NCBI GenBank assembly: GCA_965267505.1
Contig: OZ254081.1
Span: 2,852,001-2,916,000 of the forward strand
From: JANQHS01 sp965267505
GTDB lineage: Bacteria; Bacteroidota; Bacteroidia; Cytophagales; CCMP332
Direction: 5' to 3'
DNA: 64,000 nt
Position numbers and translations under genes: made by a program. The notes beneath the pieces are model-generated. The model was not told where the DNA came from and searched no databases. It saw only the letters and a list, made by a program, of their open reading frames with translations. Below, piece by piece: positions 44,242-52,322 of the stretch (positions are counted from its first letter, which is position 1; each line of letters opens with the position of its first letter).

Positions 44242-44369
44242 ATCATCTTAATTCGATAATTATCAGCATTTTAATGAATTAGAAAAAAACTTGAAATCTT
44301 CTTGAGATTTTTGGTCACCGGTTATTCAACGTAAGAACTTAAATCATGGTTCTACGTGGATAAAAAAAG

Positions 44370-44399
44370 TTTTAGGACTGAGATTTAATTCTAATTTTG
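44370..44399 (+). promoter_or_regulatory. Possible promoter of the 44.4-46.3 kb lipoprotein operon
   Basis: TTTT (44370-44373, one mismatch to TTTG), 18 bases, then TAATTTTG (44392-44399), a full TAnnTTTG match, ending 17 bases before the ATG at 44417. Confidence 0.42.
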
Positions 44400-44416
44400 A
44401 AGCAAAACTAATACTG

Positions 44417-44953
44417 ATGAATAGAACCTGGTTATTCCTAATCCTTCCTGCCTTATTTCTTATGTCCTGTGGAGGAAATCAAGAAAATTCTAATGAAGAG
44501 CAATCCGTAGAACAGGAAGCCGATGCCCCAGTGGTTGAAGTGACCGGTTATGCCACCATTGAAGAGATCACGGCTTCATTCCTTGAGGCGGTTTCTGCTA
44601 AGGATTATGACCGCTACTTGGAACATGTCCTTAATGATAATATGGAAGAAGAGCTGTCTTCTATGATAAGAGATGAATCGAGGAGGGAAGACTTCTTAAA
44701 AGAGTTTGGATTTTCATTAAAGAATGAAGAAGAATCTTTCAATGATTTGATCAAATACCTTGAAGAGAAGGAAATTGACCTTTCTAATATCAATAGTGAG
44801 TCAATTGAAAGTGTAGATTATGAACATGAGCACTATGCTCCATTAGAAATAAAGGAAGTATTCATAGTCTATTCAGAAATGAGCCCGCCTATTGTATTCA
44901 CCGCAGTAAAGTATGGTGATTCTTGGGTCATGACATCGGAGATCAGTCTTTGA
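44417..44953 (+). CDS. Small acidic lipoprotein of unknown function
   Basis: 178 residues. Lipoprotein signal with lipobox LFLMSCGG (Cys17), an acidic low-complexity linker (EEQSVEQEADAP), then a compact domain starting YATIEEITASFLEAVSAKDYDRYLEH, which resembles small NTF2/DUF4878-like folds, ending in a strand pair (VFTAVKYGDSWVMTSEISL). First of three overlapping genes. Confidence 0.8.
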   Translation: MNRTWLFLILPALFLMSCGGNQENSNEEQSVEQEADAPVVEVTGYATIEEITASFLEAVSAKDYDRYLEHVLNDNMEEELSSMIRDESRREDFLKEFGFSLKNEEESFNDLIKYLEEKEIDLSNINSESIESVDYEHEHYAPLEIKEVFIVYSEMSPPIVFTAVKYGDSWVMTSEISL

Positions 44954-45840
44954 TCAATTTGAGAACCCTTTTCTTTTTCCTGCCTCTCTTCCTGGTCTTT
45001 TGCTTTACAAAGGCCCAACCAGGAACAGATATCTGGGTTGGAGATTTAAAAGTTTCATCGACCGGAAAGATTGAAATTTCAGGATTAGAGAATCTAAGCA
45101 ACAATCCCGGTTACGATAATCAACCCTATTTCCTTCCTGATGGAAAGGGATTTTTATTCACTTCGGATAGAGGAGGAGAAGACACGGATATTTACCAGTT
45201 CGAATTCAGGGATAGGAGTGTAAAAAGGATAACTGAAACACCTGCCAGCGAGTTTTCACCTCAGTTATTAGATGCCAATACATTCAGTACGGTTAGAATA
45301 GACACCGATCAAAGGCAAAGACTTTGGCTTATGGATCTTGAGGGAAAGGAAAAAGAATCTCTTTTTGGAGTTGAGAACATTGGATATAGTTGCTGGTCAG
45401 ATCGAGATCAATTGATCATGTTCCTTGTGGAAGAAGAGGAGGGAGCAGGCCATCAATTGATATGGGGAAACAAACAGACCGCAAAGGTGAAATTTATCGA
45501 TAAGGGAATTGGTCGGGGTTTGGGTTACAGCCAAGGAAATTTCTTTTACACTGTAGATAAAGGGGAATCAGGATTTGAAATAATCCAGTTAAAACCTGGA
45601 AGTAAGGAAGGCAAGTTCGAGAAAAGCAGTTATTGCACATTGCCGGAAGGAGTTCAGGATTTTGCTCTTACATCCGATTCCAGGATAATTTGCGCTCAAA
45701 ATGGAAATCTAAAATCCTTTGACCCAAAGAATAACGGTTGGAATGATCATGGAGTAATTCCCGCTCCTGAAGGAAAGCAGATCACGCGAATTGCAATTGA
45801 CAAGGAAAATGTGAAAATTGCCTTAGTTATCAGCGAGTGA
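44950..45840 (+). CDS. Secreted TolB-like beta-propeller (PD40) protein
   Basis: About 296 residues. The start is best placed at a TTG (44950) that overlaps the previous stop as TTGA and leaves a proper signal peptide (TLFFFLPLFLVFCFTKAQ). The mature protein has WD40/PD40 blades: NNPGYDNQPYFLPDGKGFLFTSD, GGEDTDIYQFEF and ENIGYSCWSDRDQLIMF. Such propellers bind ligands or partner proteins; no enzyme motif is seen. Confidence 0.82.
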   Translation: MINLRTLFFFLPLFLVFCFTKAQPGTDIWVGDLKVSSTGKIEISGLENLSNNPGYDNQPYFLPDGKGFLFTSDRGGEDTDIYQFEFRDRSVKRITETPASEFSPQLLDANTFSTVRIDTDQRQRLWLMDLEGKEKESLFGVENIGYSCWSDRDQLIMFLVEEEEGAGHQLIWGNKQTAKVKFIDKGIGRGLGYSQGNFFYTVDKGESGFEIIQLKPGSKEGKFEKSSYCTLPEGVQDFALTSDSRIICAQNGNLKSFDPKNNGWNDHGVIPAPEGKQITRIAIDKENVKIALVISE

Positions 45841-45842
45841 TA

Positions 45843-46277
45843 ATGCCAAATCGAATATCAATTCTATTTCTTGGAATGGCCTTATTGGCCTCTTGCGCAT
45901 TGGAGCAGGTATCTCCTGCAGACTATAACGATGCCATCTTTGTTCAGCAGATGAAGGTAAAGAACCTTATCACTGACCTTACAAAGGCTCCAGATGATGA
46001 TGTAAGAAAGCAGATCATCGAGGAGCTTAGAATGCAGGCTGACAATTCCCTGGCTAAGATCAATGAAATCGGTCCTTTTCGCGGTGATGACCAACTACTT
46101 TTGGCAGCACAACCCTTGTTTGAATATTATGTGGAATTCTCTCAAAACATGTTGAATGCTCCAGTAGAGCAAATTCCAATACTTCTCGATATGGGATTGG
46201 AAAAACAGATCGAGTTTGAGCAGAAATTTCTTAAGGCTCAAGGGGTTTTTGCTGAGAAGTATGGCCTATTCATGTAA
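45843..46277 (+). CDS. Small lipoprotein of unknown function
   Basis: 144 residues from the ATG at 45843, three bases after the preceding stop; a GTG two codons earlier is possible. Lipobox MALLASC. The mature part is helical (DYNDAIFVQQMKVKNLITDL, RKQIIEELRMQADNSLAKI) with no known motif; I do not recognise a family. Confidence 0.75.
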   Translation: MPNRISILFLGMALLASCALEQVSPADYNDAIFVQQMKVKNLITDLTKAPDDDVRKQIIEELRMQADNSLAKINEIGPFRGDDQLLLAAQPLFEYYVEFSQNMLNAPVEQIPILLDMGLEKQIEFEQKFLKAQGVFAEKYGLFM

Positions 46278-46280
46278 GCC

Positions 46281-46472
46281 CTAGGCTGCTTTAATTACCC
46301 TGTCCATAATCCACCAAACCTCTCTGTCTTCTAGAACCGGAAAATTTAGGTGAAGGTATTGCAACAATTCAGAGACGGTAGCACCCTGTTCCTTCATTTT
46401 TCTGGTTTCCTCTAAGGCTTTCCTGAGCATGTTCAAATGAAGATTTTCAATTTTAATGGGTTGTGACCCCAT
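46281..46472 (-). CDS. Small cytoplasmic protein, 63 residues
   Basis: 63 residues, two or three predicted helices (LNMLRKALEETRKMKEQG, TVSELLQYLHLNF, EDREVWWIMDRVIKA). Composition and even hydrophobic spacing look like a real folded protein, and no other frame here is better. It converges on the lipoprotein operon with three bases between. No family recognised. Confidence 0.5.
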   Translation of the reverse strand: MGSQPIKIENLHLNMLRKALEETRKMKEQGATVSELLQYLHLNFPVLEDREVWWIMDRVIKAA

Positions 46473-46640
46473 CTTTACAAAGCTTTTAGTTCTTCAAAGC
46501 TTATTTGCTTTTTGAGGTAACCATTTCTTGATCTTGAGCCGCTATAGTTTACCTAAAGGAAAATTGGAATTAACAATTGAGTTACTTGCTCAGCTTTACT
46601 TAGAGTTGTCTTCCATAATGGGTACAATAGATGAATAAGG

Positions 46641-46666
46641 GGCGTGCTTTTGGCACGTCTTTTTTT
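46641..46666 (+). terminator. Rho-independent terminator with no gene upstream
   Basis: GGCGTGC (46641-46647), five-base loop, GCACGTC (46653-46659; one G-T pair), then seven T. The nearest plus-strand coding region ends at 46277, and a gene of opposite direction lies between, so it either ends a long 3' tail or an unannotated small transcript. Confidence 0.65.
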
Positions 46667-46880
46667 ATGCCGTTTCCTTTCAGAAGAACTTGTTAACATT
46701 TCGATTTAGTGCTCAATTTTTGAATCACGATCACTTAAGGACATGGATGGCCAAAATGCATAGACTTCCTACTCGAAGTCCCGCACAGAAAACTATGGGA
46801 ATTTAGAAGGTCAATTTCTTGCAGAACTGCTAGCATACTTAGTATTGTTAACTCGTTCAGTTCATTGATCTCCAATTTTA

Positions 46881-46888
46881 TATGTTTG
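46881..46888 (+). promoter_or_regulatory. Possible -7 element before the aldehyde dehydrogenase gene
   Basis: TATGTTTG fits TAnnTTTG, 16 bases before the ATG at 46905. No TTTG at standard spacing (a TTG lies 13 bases upstream). Confidence 0.3.
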
Positions 46889-46904
46889 ACGTCCGGATTT
46901 GAAA

Positions 46905-48275
46905 ATGGAGATAAAGAATAAGATACAAGCTCAAAGGGATTTCTTCATAGCAGGAAAAACGCGCTCGATTAACTACAGACGAAAGTGCTTGATCAAGCTA
47001 AGAAGCGAAATAAAAACCAGACAAGAAGATATCAAGGATGCTATTGAAGCCGATTTTGGGAAGCCGAGATTCGAAACCTTGACCAATGAGATCTTAGTGA
47101 CCTTACAAGAACTAAATTTTGCGATTCGGAATCTAAAGAAATGGGCCAGACCAAAAAAGGTCTACTCTGGAATCCTGAATATTCCCTCATCGGGCTCGGT
47201 AATCGACGAGCCATTTGGAGTGACTCTAATTATTTCTCCATGGAATTTTCCATTTAACCTTTGTTTAGCTCCGATAATAGGAGCTGTTTCGGCAGGAAAC
47301 TGTGCTGTAGTAAAGCCATCGGAGTTGACTCCCAATATCTCTAACCTAATCAAGGAGATTGTTGAAGTTTGTTTTGATGAGAACCATGTCAGAGTTGAAC
47401 AGGGAGGAAAGGATCTTGGTGAAGAATTGATTCGTCAGAAATTTGACTTCATATTTTTTACGGGAAGTCCCAGGGTTGGAAAGTTGGTAGCTGAAGCAGC
47501 TTCTGAAAACCTGGTTCCCATGGTATTAGAACTAGGAGGAAAATCGCCCTGCATAGTTCACTATGATTCCAATTTAAAGGTTTCAGCAAAGAGGATAGCC
47601 TGGGGAAAATTCATTAATGCTGGTCAGACCTGCGTAGCTCCTGATTATATTTTGGTTCATGAAAAGGTCAAGGACCAACTGGTCAACGAGCTAAAGGGCT
47701 GGTTTGAAAAATTCCTTGGAGAGGATAGGAGCCAGCCGTATTCTAACATTGTAAATGAGAACGCTTACAAAAGGCTTATAGAGTTAAGAGATCGAAACGA
47801 AGTGATCTATGGTGGAAAGTCAGATGATCAGCTGAATCGCTTGGAGCCGACCATTATTGAGGTTAATGATCTTGATTCTCCAGTAATGCAGGAGGAGATC
47901 TTCGGGCCAATTCTCCCGGTTTTGACCTATAAGAATTTGGAAGGTGCTCTTGAAAAAGTGAGAAGCAAACCAAGACCTATGGTTCTTTACTTTTTTAGTA
48001 AGAGCAAAAGGCTTCAAAGGATAGCTATGGAAAACATTCCATCGGGAGATGTATATTTCAATGATACAGTGATGCATTTTGCCAGCCCAAGAATTCCTGT
48101 AGGAGGGATAGGAAATAGCGGAATGGGAAAATACCATGGAAAGCAAAGCTTCATTTCCTTCTCCCACACAAGAAGTGTAATAAGAAAAAATCAAGGGATT
48201 GAATTTCCTTTCAGATACCCGCCCTATTCAAAATGGAACGGTTTGATTCAACGTTGGGTTGATTGGATCCATTGA
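46905..48275 (+). CDS. NAD(P)-dependent aldehyde dehydrogenase family protein
   Basis: 456 residues from the ATG at 46905. Class 3-like ALDH: SPWNFPFNLCLAPIIGAVSAGN, the NAD-site Glu in LELGGKSPCIV (about 208-219), the catalytic Cys in NAGQTCVAPDY, and the general EEIFGPILPVLTY. It oxidises an aldehyde (long-chain or aromatic in this subgroup) to the acid. No signal peptide. Stands alone after the gene-free interval. Confidence 0.94.
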   Translation: MEIKNKIQAQRDFFIAGKTRSINYRRKCLIKLRSEIKTRQEDIKDAIEADFGKPRFETLTNEILVTLQELNFAIRNLKKWARPKKVYSGILNIPSSGSVIDEPFGVTLIISPWNFPFNLCLAPIIGAVSAGNCAVVKPSELTPNISNLIKEIVEVCFDENHVRVEQGGKDLGEELIRQKFDFIFFTGSPRVGKLVAEAASENLVPMVLELGGKSPCIVHYDSNLKVSAKRIAWGKFINAGQTCVAPDYILVHEKVKDQLVNELKGWFEKFLGEDRSQPYSNIVNENAYKRLIELRDRNEVIYGGKSDDQLNRLEPTIIEVNDLDSPVMQEEIFGPILPVLTYKNLEGALEKVRSKPRPMVLYFFSKSKRLQRIAMENIPSGDVYFNDTVMHFASPRIPVGGIGNSGMGKYHGKQSFISFSHTRSVIRKNQGIEFPFRYPPYSKWNGLIQRWVDWIH

Positions 48276-48339
48276 CAAAAACAGCATAAAGAGAAGAAAT
48301 TTGGTGGCTCCTCCTTAAATTTGGGTTTCTACTAATGGT

Positions 48340-49101
48340 ATGAAAAAGATAATATTATTCCTGTTTGCTTTTCTCTTCATAGGCTTTTTAGCTGAAGCAC
48401 AACGCTTTGGCTGGGGCTTTAATGGTGGCCTATCAATGTCAACCGTTGGGGGTGCTTATCCTAATGGCGATAAGATCACAAATGCAGAGCTAATACCTGG
48501 ATTTTATCTTGGTGTTCACTTTAAATACCGTCCAAGAAGATTTATTTCTGTCTCAACAGGTTTCAATTACATCTCTAAGGGGGCTAATATTGATTCGAAT
48601 TCGGAAATAACTCAGATAGGAGTAAACGCTGCAAAGCTGAGATCGATCAATGCGGAGATTCCAATACTTCTTCAGTTGAATTTTGCACCTTATTCTCCTA
48701 ATAGACCCCATATCGTCGTAGGCCCTTCTCTTTCCTGGATGGTTGTTGCAAGGGACAATTTTACGGTGGATTATTATGGTCCTCTTCCAGCTCCTATGTT
48801 AGAGGTAGGAGAGTATTATCGCAGCTTTGATCCAGGGTTGATCCTGGGTGCTGGAATCGATATAGATGTTGCTGAATGGAACATCTTCACTATGGGGCTT
48901 CGCTATACACATGGATTCAGGAATATTGCAAATTCAGAATCAAGCATTTTCGTTAATGAGAACATAGAGATCAAAAACAGGAATTTTGTAGTTTATCTTG
49001 GTTACACCTTTGTTATCCCGACCTATACCATGAATAGCCCTGGTAAGAAAAATAAGAGGGATAAGTACAAGCCAATGAGTCCGAAGAAGTACAAGAACTA
49101 A
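48340..49101 (+). CDS. PorT-like outer-membrane beta-barrel protein
   Basis: 253 residues with a signal peptide (IILFLFAFLFIGFLAEAQ). An eight-strand barrel of the outer-membrane-protein-beta-barrel group: FGWGFNGGLSMSTVGG, PGFYLGVHFKYRPRRFISVSTGFNYISKG, EIPILLQLNFAPYS and DPGLILGAGIDIDV. The C-terminal tail is basic (KKNKRDKYKPMSPKKYKN). A TAAATTTG at 48316-48323 may be its -7 element. Shares its last base with the kinase start (TAATG). Confidence 0.85.
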   Translation: MKKIILFLFAFLFIGFLAEAQRFGWGFNGGLSMSTVGGAYPNGDKITNAELIPGFYLGVHFKYRPRRFISVSTGFNYISKGANIDSNSEITQIGVNAAKLRSINAEIPILLQLNFAPYSPNRPHIVVGPSLSWMVVARDNFTVDYYGPLPAPMLEVGEYYRSFDPGLILGAGIDIDVAEWNIFTMGLRYTHGFRNIANSESSIFVNENIEIKNRNFVVYLGYTFVIPTYTMNSPGKKNKRDKYKPMSPKKYKN

Positions 49102-49724
49102 TGCTTAAGCATATTGCTCTTTCCGGAAATATTGGATCCGGAAAAACCACCTTGGCCAAGGAATTATCTAAAAATTTTGGTTGGGAGATCATGTTAGAGT
49201 CCGTTGAGGATAATCCTTACCTGGAGGACTTTTATTCCGATATGAGAAAGTGGGCCTACAAGCTCCAGGTATATTTCCTATTCAACCGTTACGACCAGGT
49301 AAAGAACATCAGGCTTTCAGATATTCCCGTGGTTCAAGACAGAACGATTTATGAGGATGCCCATATCTTCGCCAAGCACCTGCACAGCAGTGGGAATATT
49401 TCTCATTCAAATTACCAGAAGTATTTAAGGGAATATGAAAGGGTAGTGGCCAACTCCAAGCCACCAGACCTTTTAATCTACTTGCGTTCGAATGTACCCA
49501 ACCTTGTTAATAGGATCAATATTCGAAACAGGAGCTATGAGACCAAGATCAGCATTCAATACCTGAATGATCTGAATGAGCTCTACGAAAGGTGGATTGA
49601 TAAATACGACCTTGGAAAGCTGCTAATAATCGAAAGCGACAAATACGATTACGTAAAAAATAAGCATGAACTGGCAAGCGTCCTTGAAATGGTCAACCGA
49701 GAGCTCTTTGGGATTTTTAAATAG
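49101..49724 (+). CDS. Deoxynucleoside kinase
   Basis: 207 residues. P-loop SGNIGSGKTTLA (8-19), then the dNK signature LESVEDNPYLEDFY, QVYFLFNRYDQ and VQDRTIYEDAHIFA (DRS-like motif). It phosphorylates a deoxynucleoside (dA/dG/dC type) in salvage. Co-translated with the barrel gene. Confidence 0.93.
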   Translation: MLKHIALSGNIGSGKTTLAKELSKNFGWEIMLESVEDNPYLEDFYSDMRKWAYKLQVYFLFNRYDQVKNIRLSDIPVVQDRTIYEDAHIFAKHLHSSGNISHSNYQKYLREYERVVANSKPPDLLIYLRSNVPNLVNRINIRNRSYETKISIQYLNDLNELYERWIDKYDLGKLLIIESDKYDYVKNKHELASVLEMVNRELFGIFK

Positions 49725-49760
49725 CTTTTAACATCTTGATTTTTTTAGGAGATTTTCTCA

Positions 49761-49799
49761 ATATTGCAATATGAAAATATTATCATATTAAAATATGAT
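49761..49799. promoter_or_regulatory. Tandem palindromic operators of the ArsR-type regulator
   Basis: Two perfect inverted repeats lie in front of the regulator gene: ATATTG/CAATAT (49761-49772) and ATCATATT-AA-AATATGAT (49782-49799). The second covers the ATG at 49795. AT-rich palindromes at the start of the gene are typical binding sites for ArsR/BigR dimers, so autorepression is likely. Confidence 0.65.
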
Positions 49800-50100
49800 T
49801 AAAACCCAGATCAATCCGATAAACCTGGAGAAAGGGGCCTTCATTTTAAAGACAATTGCACATCCGGTGCGATTAGCAATCATTACCCTTTTGGATAAAC
49901 ATGTGGAGCTATCGGTTACTGATCTTACTGAGATGACGGGAGAGGAGCAAAGTGCCATTTCCCATCATTTGATCAATATGAAACTCAAGGGGATCCTATC
50001 CTCGCGCAAAGAGGGAAATAGATCTTTTTACTTCCTAAAAGAAAAGGACGTGGTGAAAGTGATCTCATGTATTCAAAACTGTGATTGCAATTTTGTTTAA
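49795..50100 (+). CDS. ArsR/SmtB family transcriptional regulator, probable persulfide or metal sensor
   Basis: 101 residues. Winged helix-turn-helix: LKTIAHPVRLAIITLL, then VTDLTEMTGEEQSAISHHLINM (recognition helix) and the wing GILSSRKEGNRSFYFL. The only cysteines are at the very end, C92, C96 and C98 (CX3CXC). BigR/SqrR persulfide sensors use one Cys in the second helix and one in the last helix; the former is absent here. The gene heads an operon for persulfide breakdown, which makes a sulfur signal likely, but a metal-binding tail is possible. Confidence 0.88.
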   Translation: MIKTQINPINLEKGAFILKTIAHPVRLAIITLLDKHVELSVTDLTEMTGEEQSAISHHLINMKLKGILSSRKEGNRSFYFLKEKDVVKVISCIQNCDCNFV

Positions 50101-50103
50101 GAG

Positions 50104-50904
50104 GTGGAACTACTAGGTTACTTTGCTTCTTTGCTAATTGGACTTTCCCTGGGAATGATAGGGGGTGGAGGTTCAATATTAACCGTCCCTGTTTTGGTTT
50201 ACCTTTTCGGAATTAGTCCTGTTCTGGCTACCGCATATTCCCTATTCATAGTTGGTTTCTCGGCTTTTATAGGAGCTGTGAACAACATGAGAGAGGGAAA
50301 ACTCAGCTATAAAATAGCCTTGATCTTTGGAATTCCTTCAACCTTCGCGGTTTATATCACGAGGAAATGGGTTGTCCCAGCTATACCTTCTGAAATTCTA
50401 AGCCTTGGAAACCTTATGTTGAGTAAGGATCTATTTATCATGCTTCTTTTTGCTTTCATTATGATCCTGGCTAGTATTTCTATGATCAGGTCAGGAGGTA
50501 AAAAGAAACCAGAGCATGTTGAAGAGAAAAAGAAATTGAATTATCTGAAAATCTCAATAGAAGGGCTGGTTGTAGGATTTTTCACTGGCCTTGTCGGAGC
50601 AGGAGGAGGATTTTTAATTGTACCTGCTCTGGTTCTTTTAGCTGGACTCCCTATGAAACTGGCGGTTGGGACATCATTATTGATCATATCCGTTAAATCC
50701 CTGTTTGGATTTTTAGGTGATCTGGGGAACCAACCTATCGATTGGTTTTTTTTAATAGTAGTGAGCGGCTTGGCAATAACTGGGATTTTTGTTGGAACCC
50801 GATTGAGTAAAAAAATTTCAGGAGCAAAGCTAAAGGTCGGTTTTGGCTACTTTGTTTTAATAATGGCCTTATTTGTTGTTACTAAAGAATTGATAATTGG
50901 ATAA
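50104..50904 (+). CDS. TauE/SafE family sulfite/sulfonate exporter
   Basis: 266 residues from a GTG at 50104, three bases after the regulator stop. Seven to eight membrane helices in two repeats, each with the glycine-rich motif of the family: LSLGMIGGGGSILTVPVLVYL and FFTGLVGAGGGFLIVPALVLL. Between a sulfur-type regulator and a persulfide dioxygenase, the natural cargo is sulfite or thiosulfate. Confidence 0.9.
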   Translation: MELLGYFASLLIGLSLGMIGGGGSILTVPVLVYLFGISPVLATAYSLFIVGFSAFIGAVNNMREGKLSYKIALIFGIPSTFAVYITRKWVVPAIPSEILSLGNLMLSKDLFIMLLFAFIMILASISMIRSGGKKKPEHVEEKKKLNYLKISIEGLVVGFFTGLVGAGGGFLIVPALVLLAGLPMKLAVGTSLLIISVKSLFGFLGDLGNQPIDWFFLIVVSGLAITGIFVGTRLSKKISGAKLKVGFGYFVLIMALFVVTKELIIG

Positions 50905-50906
50905 CT

Positions 50907-52322
50907 ATGATAGTTGAACAAATGTATACGAGCTGTCTTGCCGAAGCAGCTTATTACATAGAATCTAATGGAGAAGTTGCGATCATCGACCCACTTCGAA
51001 ATCCAGAACCTTATATTGAAAGAGCTGATGAAAATGGTGCGAGGATCAAATATATTTTTGAAACTCATTTTCATGCGGATTTCGTAAGTGGTCACTTGGA
51101 TCTGGCGAAAAGAACTGGAGCGACCATAGTTTACGGGCCCAATGCCAAGACTTCCTTTGATGCTTATGTGGCTAAGGATGGCGAGGAATTTCAAATAGGT
51201 GGTGTTAAGATAGAAGTTTTGCATACTCCAGGTCACACACTGGAGTCTTCAACCTATTTGTTAAAGGATGAAAAAGGAAACCACCATTCGATTTTCTCGG
51301 GCGATACCTTGTTCATTGGAGATGTAGGACGCCCGGACCTTGCAGTCAAGAGTGATTTGAGCCAAGAGGACCTTGCTGGCCTATTATATGATTCGCTTAG
51401 AAATAAGATCCTTCCGCTTGGTGATGATGTAATCGTATTTCCAGGGCATGGGGCAGGCTCTTCTTGTGGAAAGAATATGAGTGAAGAAACTCAGGATACC
51501 CTGGGTCATCAGAAGAAGGTTAATTACGCACTTAACCCTAATATGAGTAGGGAAGATTTCATTAAAGAACTTACCGAAGGCATTCTTCCCCCACCTCAAT
51601 ATTTTGTGAAAAACGCTGCTCTAAATATGAAAGGTTACGATGATTACTCCAAGGTTTTGAATGAATCCTATAAGGCCTTGGATGTAGTGGACTTCAAAAA
51701 AGAGCTTTTCGAAGGAGCTTTGCTGCTCGATACCAGATCGGAAAATGAATATCGCCAGCAGCATATTTCCGGCTCTATTAATATTCCACTGGATGGGATG
51801 TTTGCTGTATGGGTGGGGACTTTGATTCCGGATCTCAATCAAAGATTTGTCTTAATTACTCCTTCTGACAGAGAAGAGGAAACCATTATGAGATTGGCAA
51901 GAGTAGGTTATGATCATACTGTTGGTTTTCTTGAAGGAGGAATTGACAGCTGGATAGCTGATAAAGGAGAGGTAGAGTCAGTCTCGAGTATCGAGGCAAA
52001 TGAGGTTGAGAAGGAAGCTTCTTTTTCGGATAGAATCGTTCTGGATGTAAGGAGGCCAGGAGAATACGAGGCCGAACATCTAAAGGGGGCAAAGAATTTT
52101 CCGTTAGACTTTATTTATGATCATATAAATGAACTGGATAAAGAAAAAACCTACCTGGTTCATTGTAAGTCGGGGTACCGATCGATGATCGCGCATTCAG
52201 TTTTGAAGAAAGAGGGATTCAAAAACCTAGTGGATATAAAGGGAGGATTCGAGGCAATCCAAAATGCAGGTCTTCCTGTGAGTCAATTTGTATGTCAATC
52301 AAAAGTAAGAAGCAATGTTTAA
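50907..52322 (+). CDS. CstB-like persulfide dioxygenase fused to two rhodanese domains
   Basis: 471 residues. Metallo-beta-lactamase persulfide dioxygenase domain (1-240) with metal ligands in THFHADFVSGH, LHTPGHT, FSGDTLFIGDVGRPDL and FPGHGAGSSCGKN. First rhodanese domain (about 250-350) has no active Cys (FVLITPSDREEE). Second rhodanese domain (about 365-465) has Cys420 in YLVHCKSGYRSM. Order and the degenerate middle domain equal those of Staphylococcus CstB, which converts low-molecular-weight persulfides and sulfite to thiosulfate. Two bases after the exporter gene. Confidence 0.92.
   Translation: MIVEQMYTSCLAEAAYYIESNGEVAIIDPLRNPEPYIERADENGARIKYIFETHFHADFVSGHLDLAKRTGATIVYGPNAKTSFDAYVAKDGEEFQIGGVKIEVLHTPGHTLESSTYLLKDEKGNHHSIFSGDTLFIGDVGRPDLAVKSDLSQEDLAGLLYDSLRNKILPLGDDVIVFPGHGAGSSCGKNMSEETQDTLGHQKKVNYALNPNMSREDFIKELTEGILPPPQYFVKNAALNMKGYDDYSKVLNESYKALDVVDFKKELFEGALLLDTRSENEYRQQHISGSINIPLDGMFAVWVGTLIPDLNQRFVLITPSDREEETIMRLARVGYDHTVGFLEGGIDSWIADKGEVESVSSIEANEVEKEASFSDRIVLDVRRPGEYEAEHLKGAKNFPLDFIYDHINELDKEKTYLVHCKSGYRSMIAHSVLKKEGFKNLVDIKGGFEAIQNAGLPVSQFVCQSKVRSNV

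Larger units (their letters stand above)
46473..46898. other. Gene-free interval of about 430 bases
   Basis: I find no protein-like frame. It contains two direct copies of CAAAGCTT 17 bases apart (46478-46485 and 46495-46502), a terminator-like hairpin (46641-46666), and a perfect six-base inverted repeat GACTTC/GAAGTC (46763-46768 with 46775-46780). The right end holds the putative -7 element of the aldehyde dehydrogenase gene. The terminator without an upstream plus-strand gene hints at a small RNA. Confidence 0.5.

Noticed and set aside
46763..46780. GACTTC/GAAGTC hairpin as a terminator
   Set aside because: The stem is short and no T run follows on either strand.
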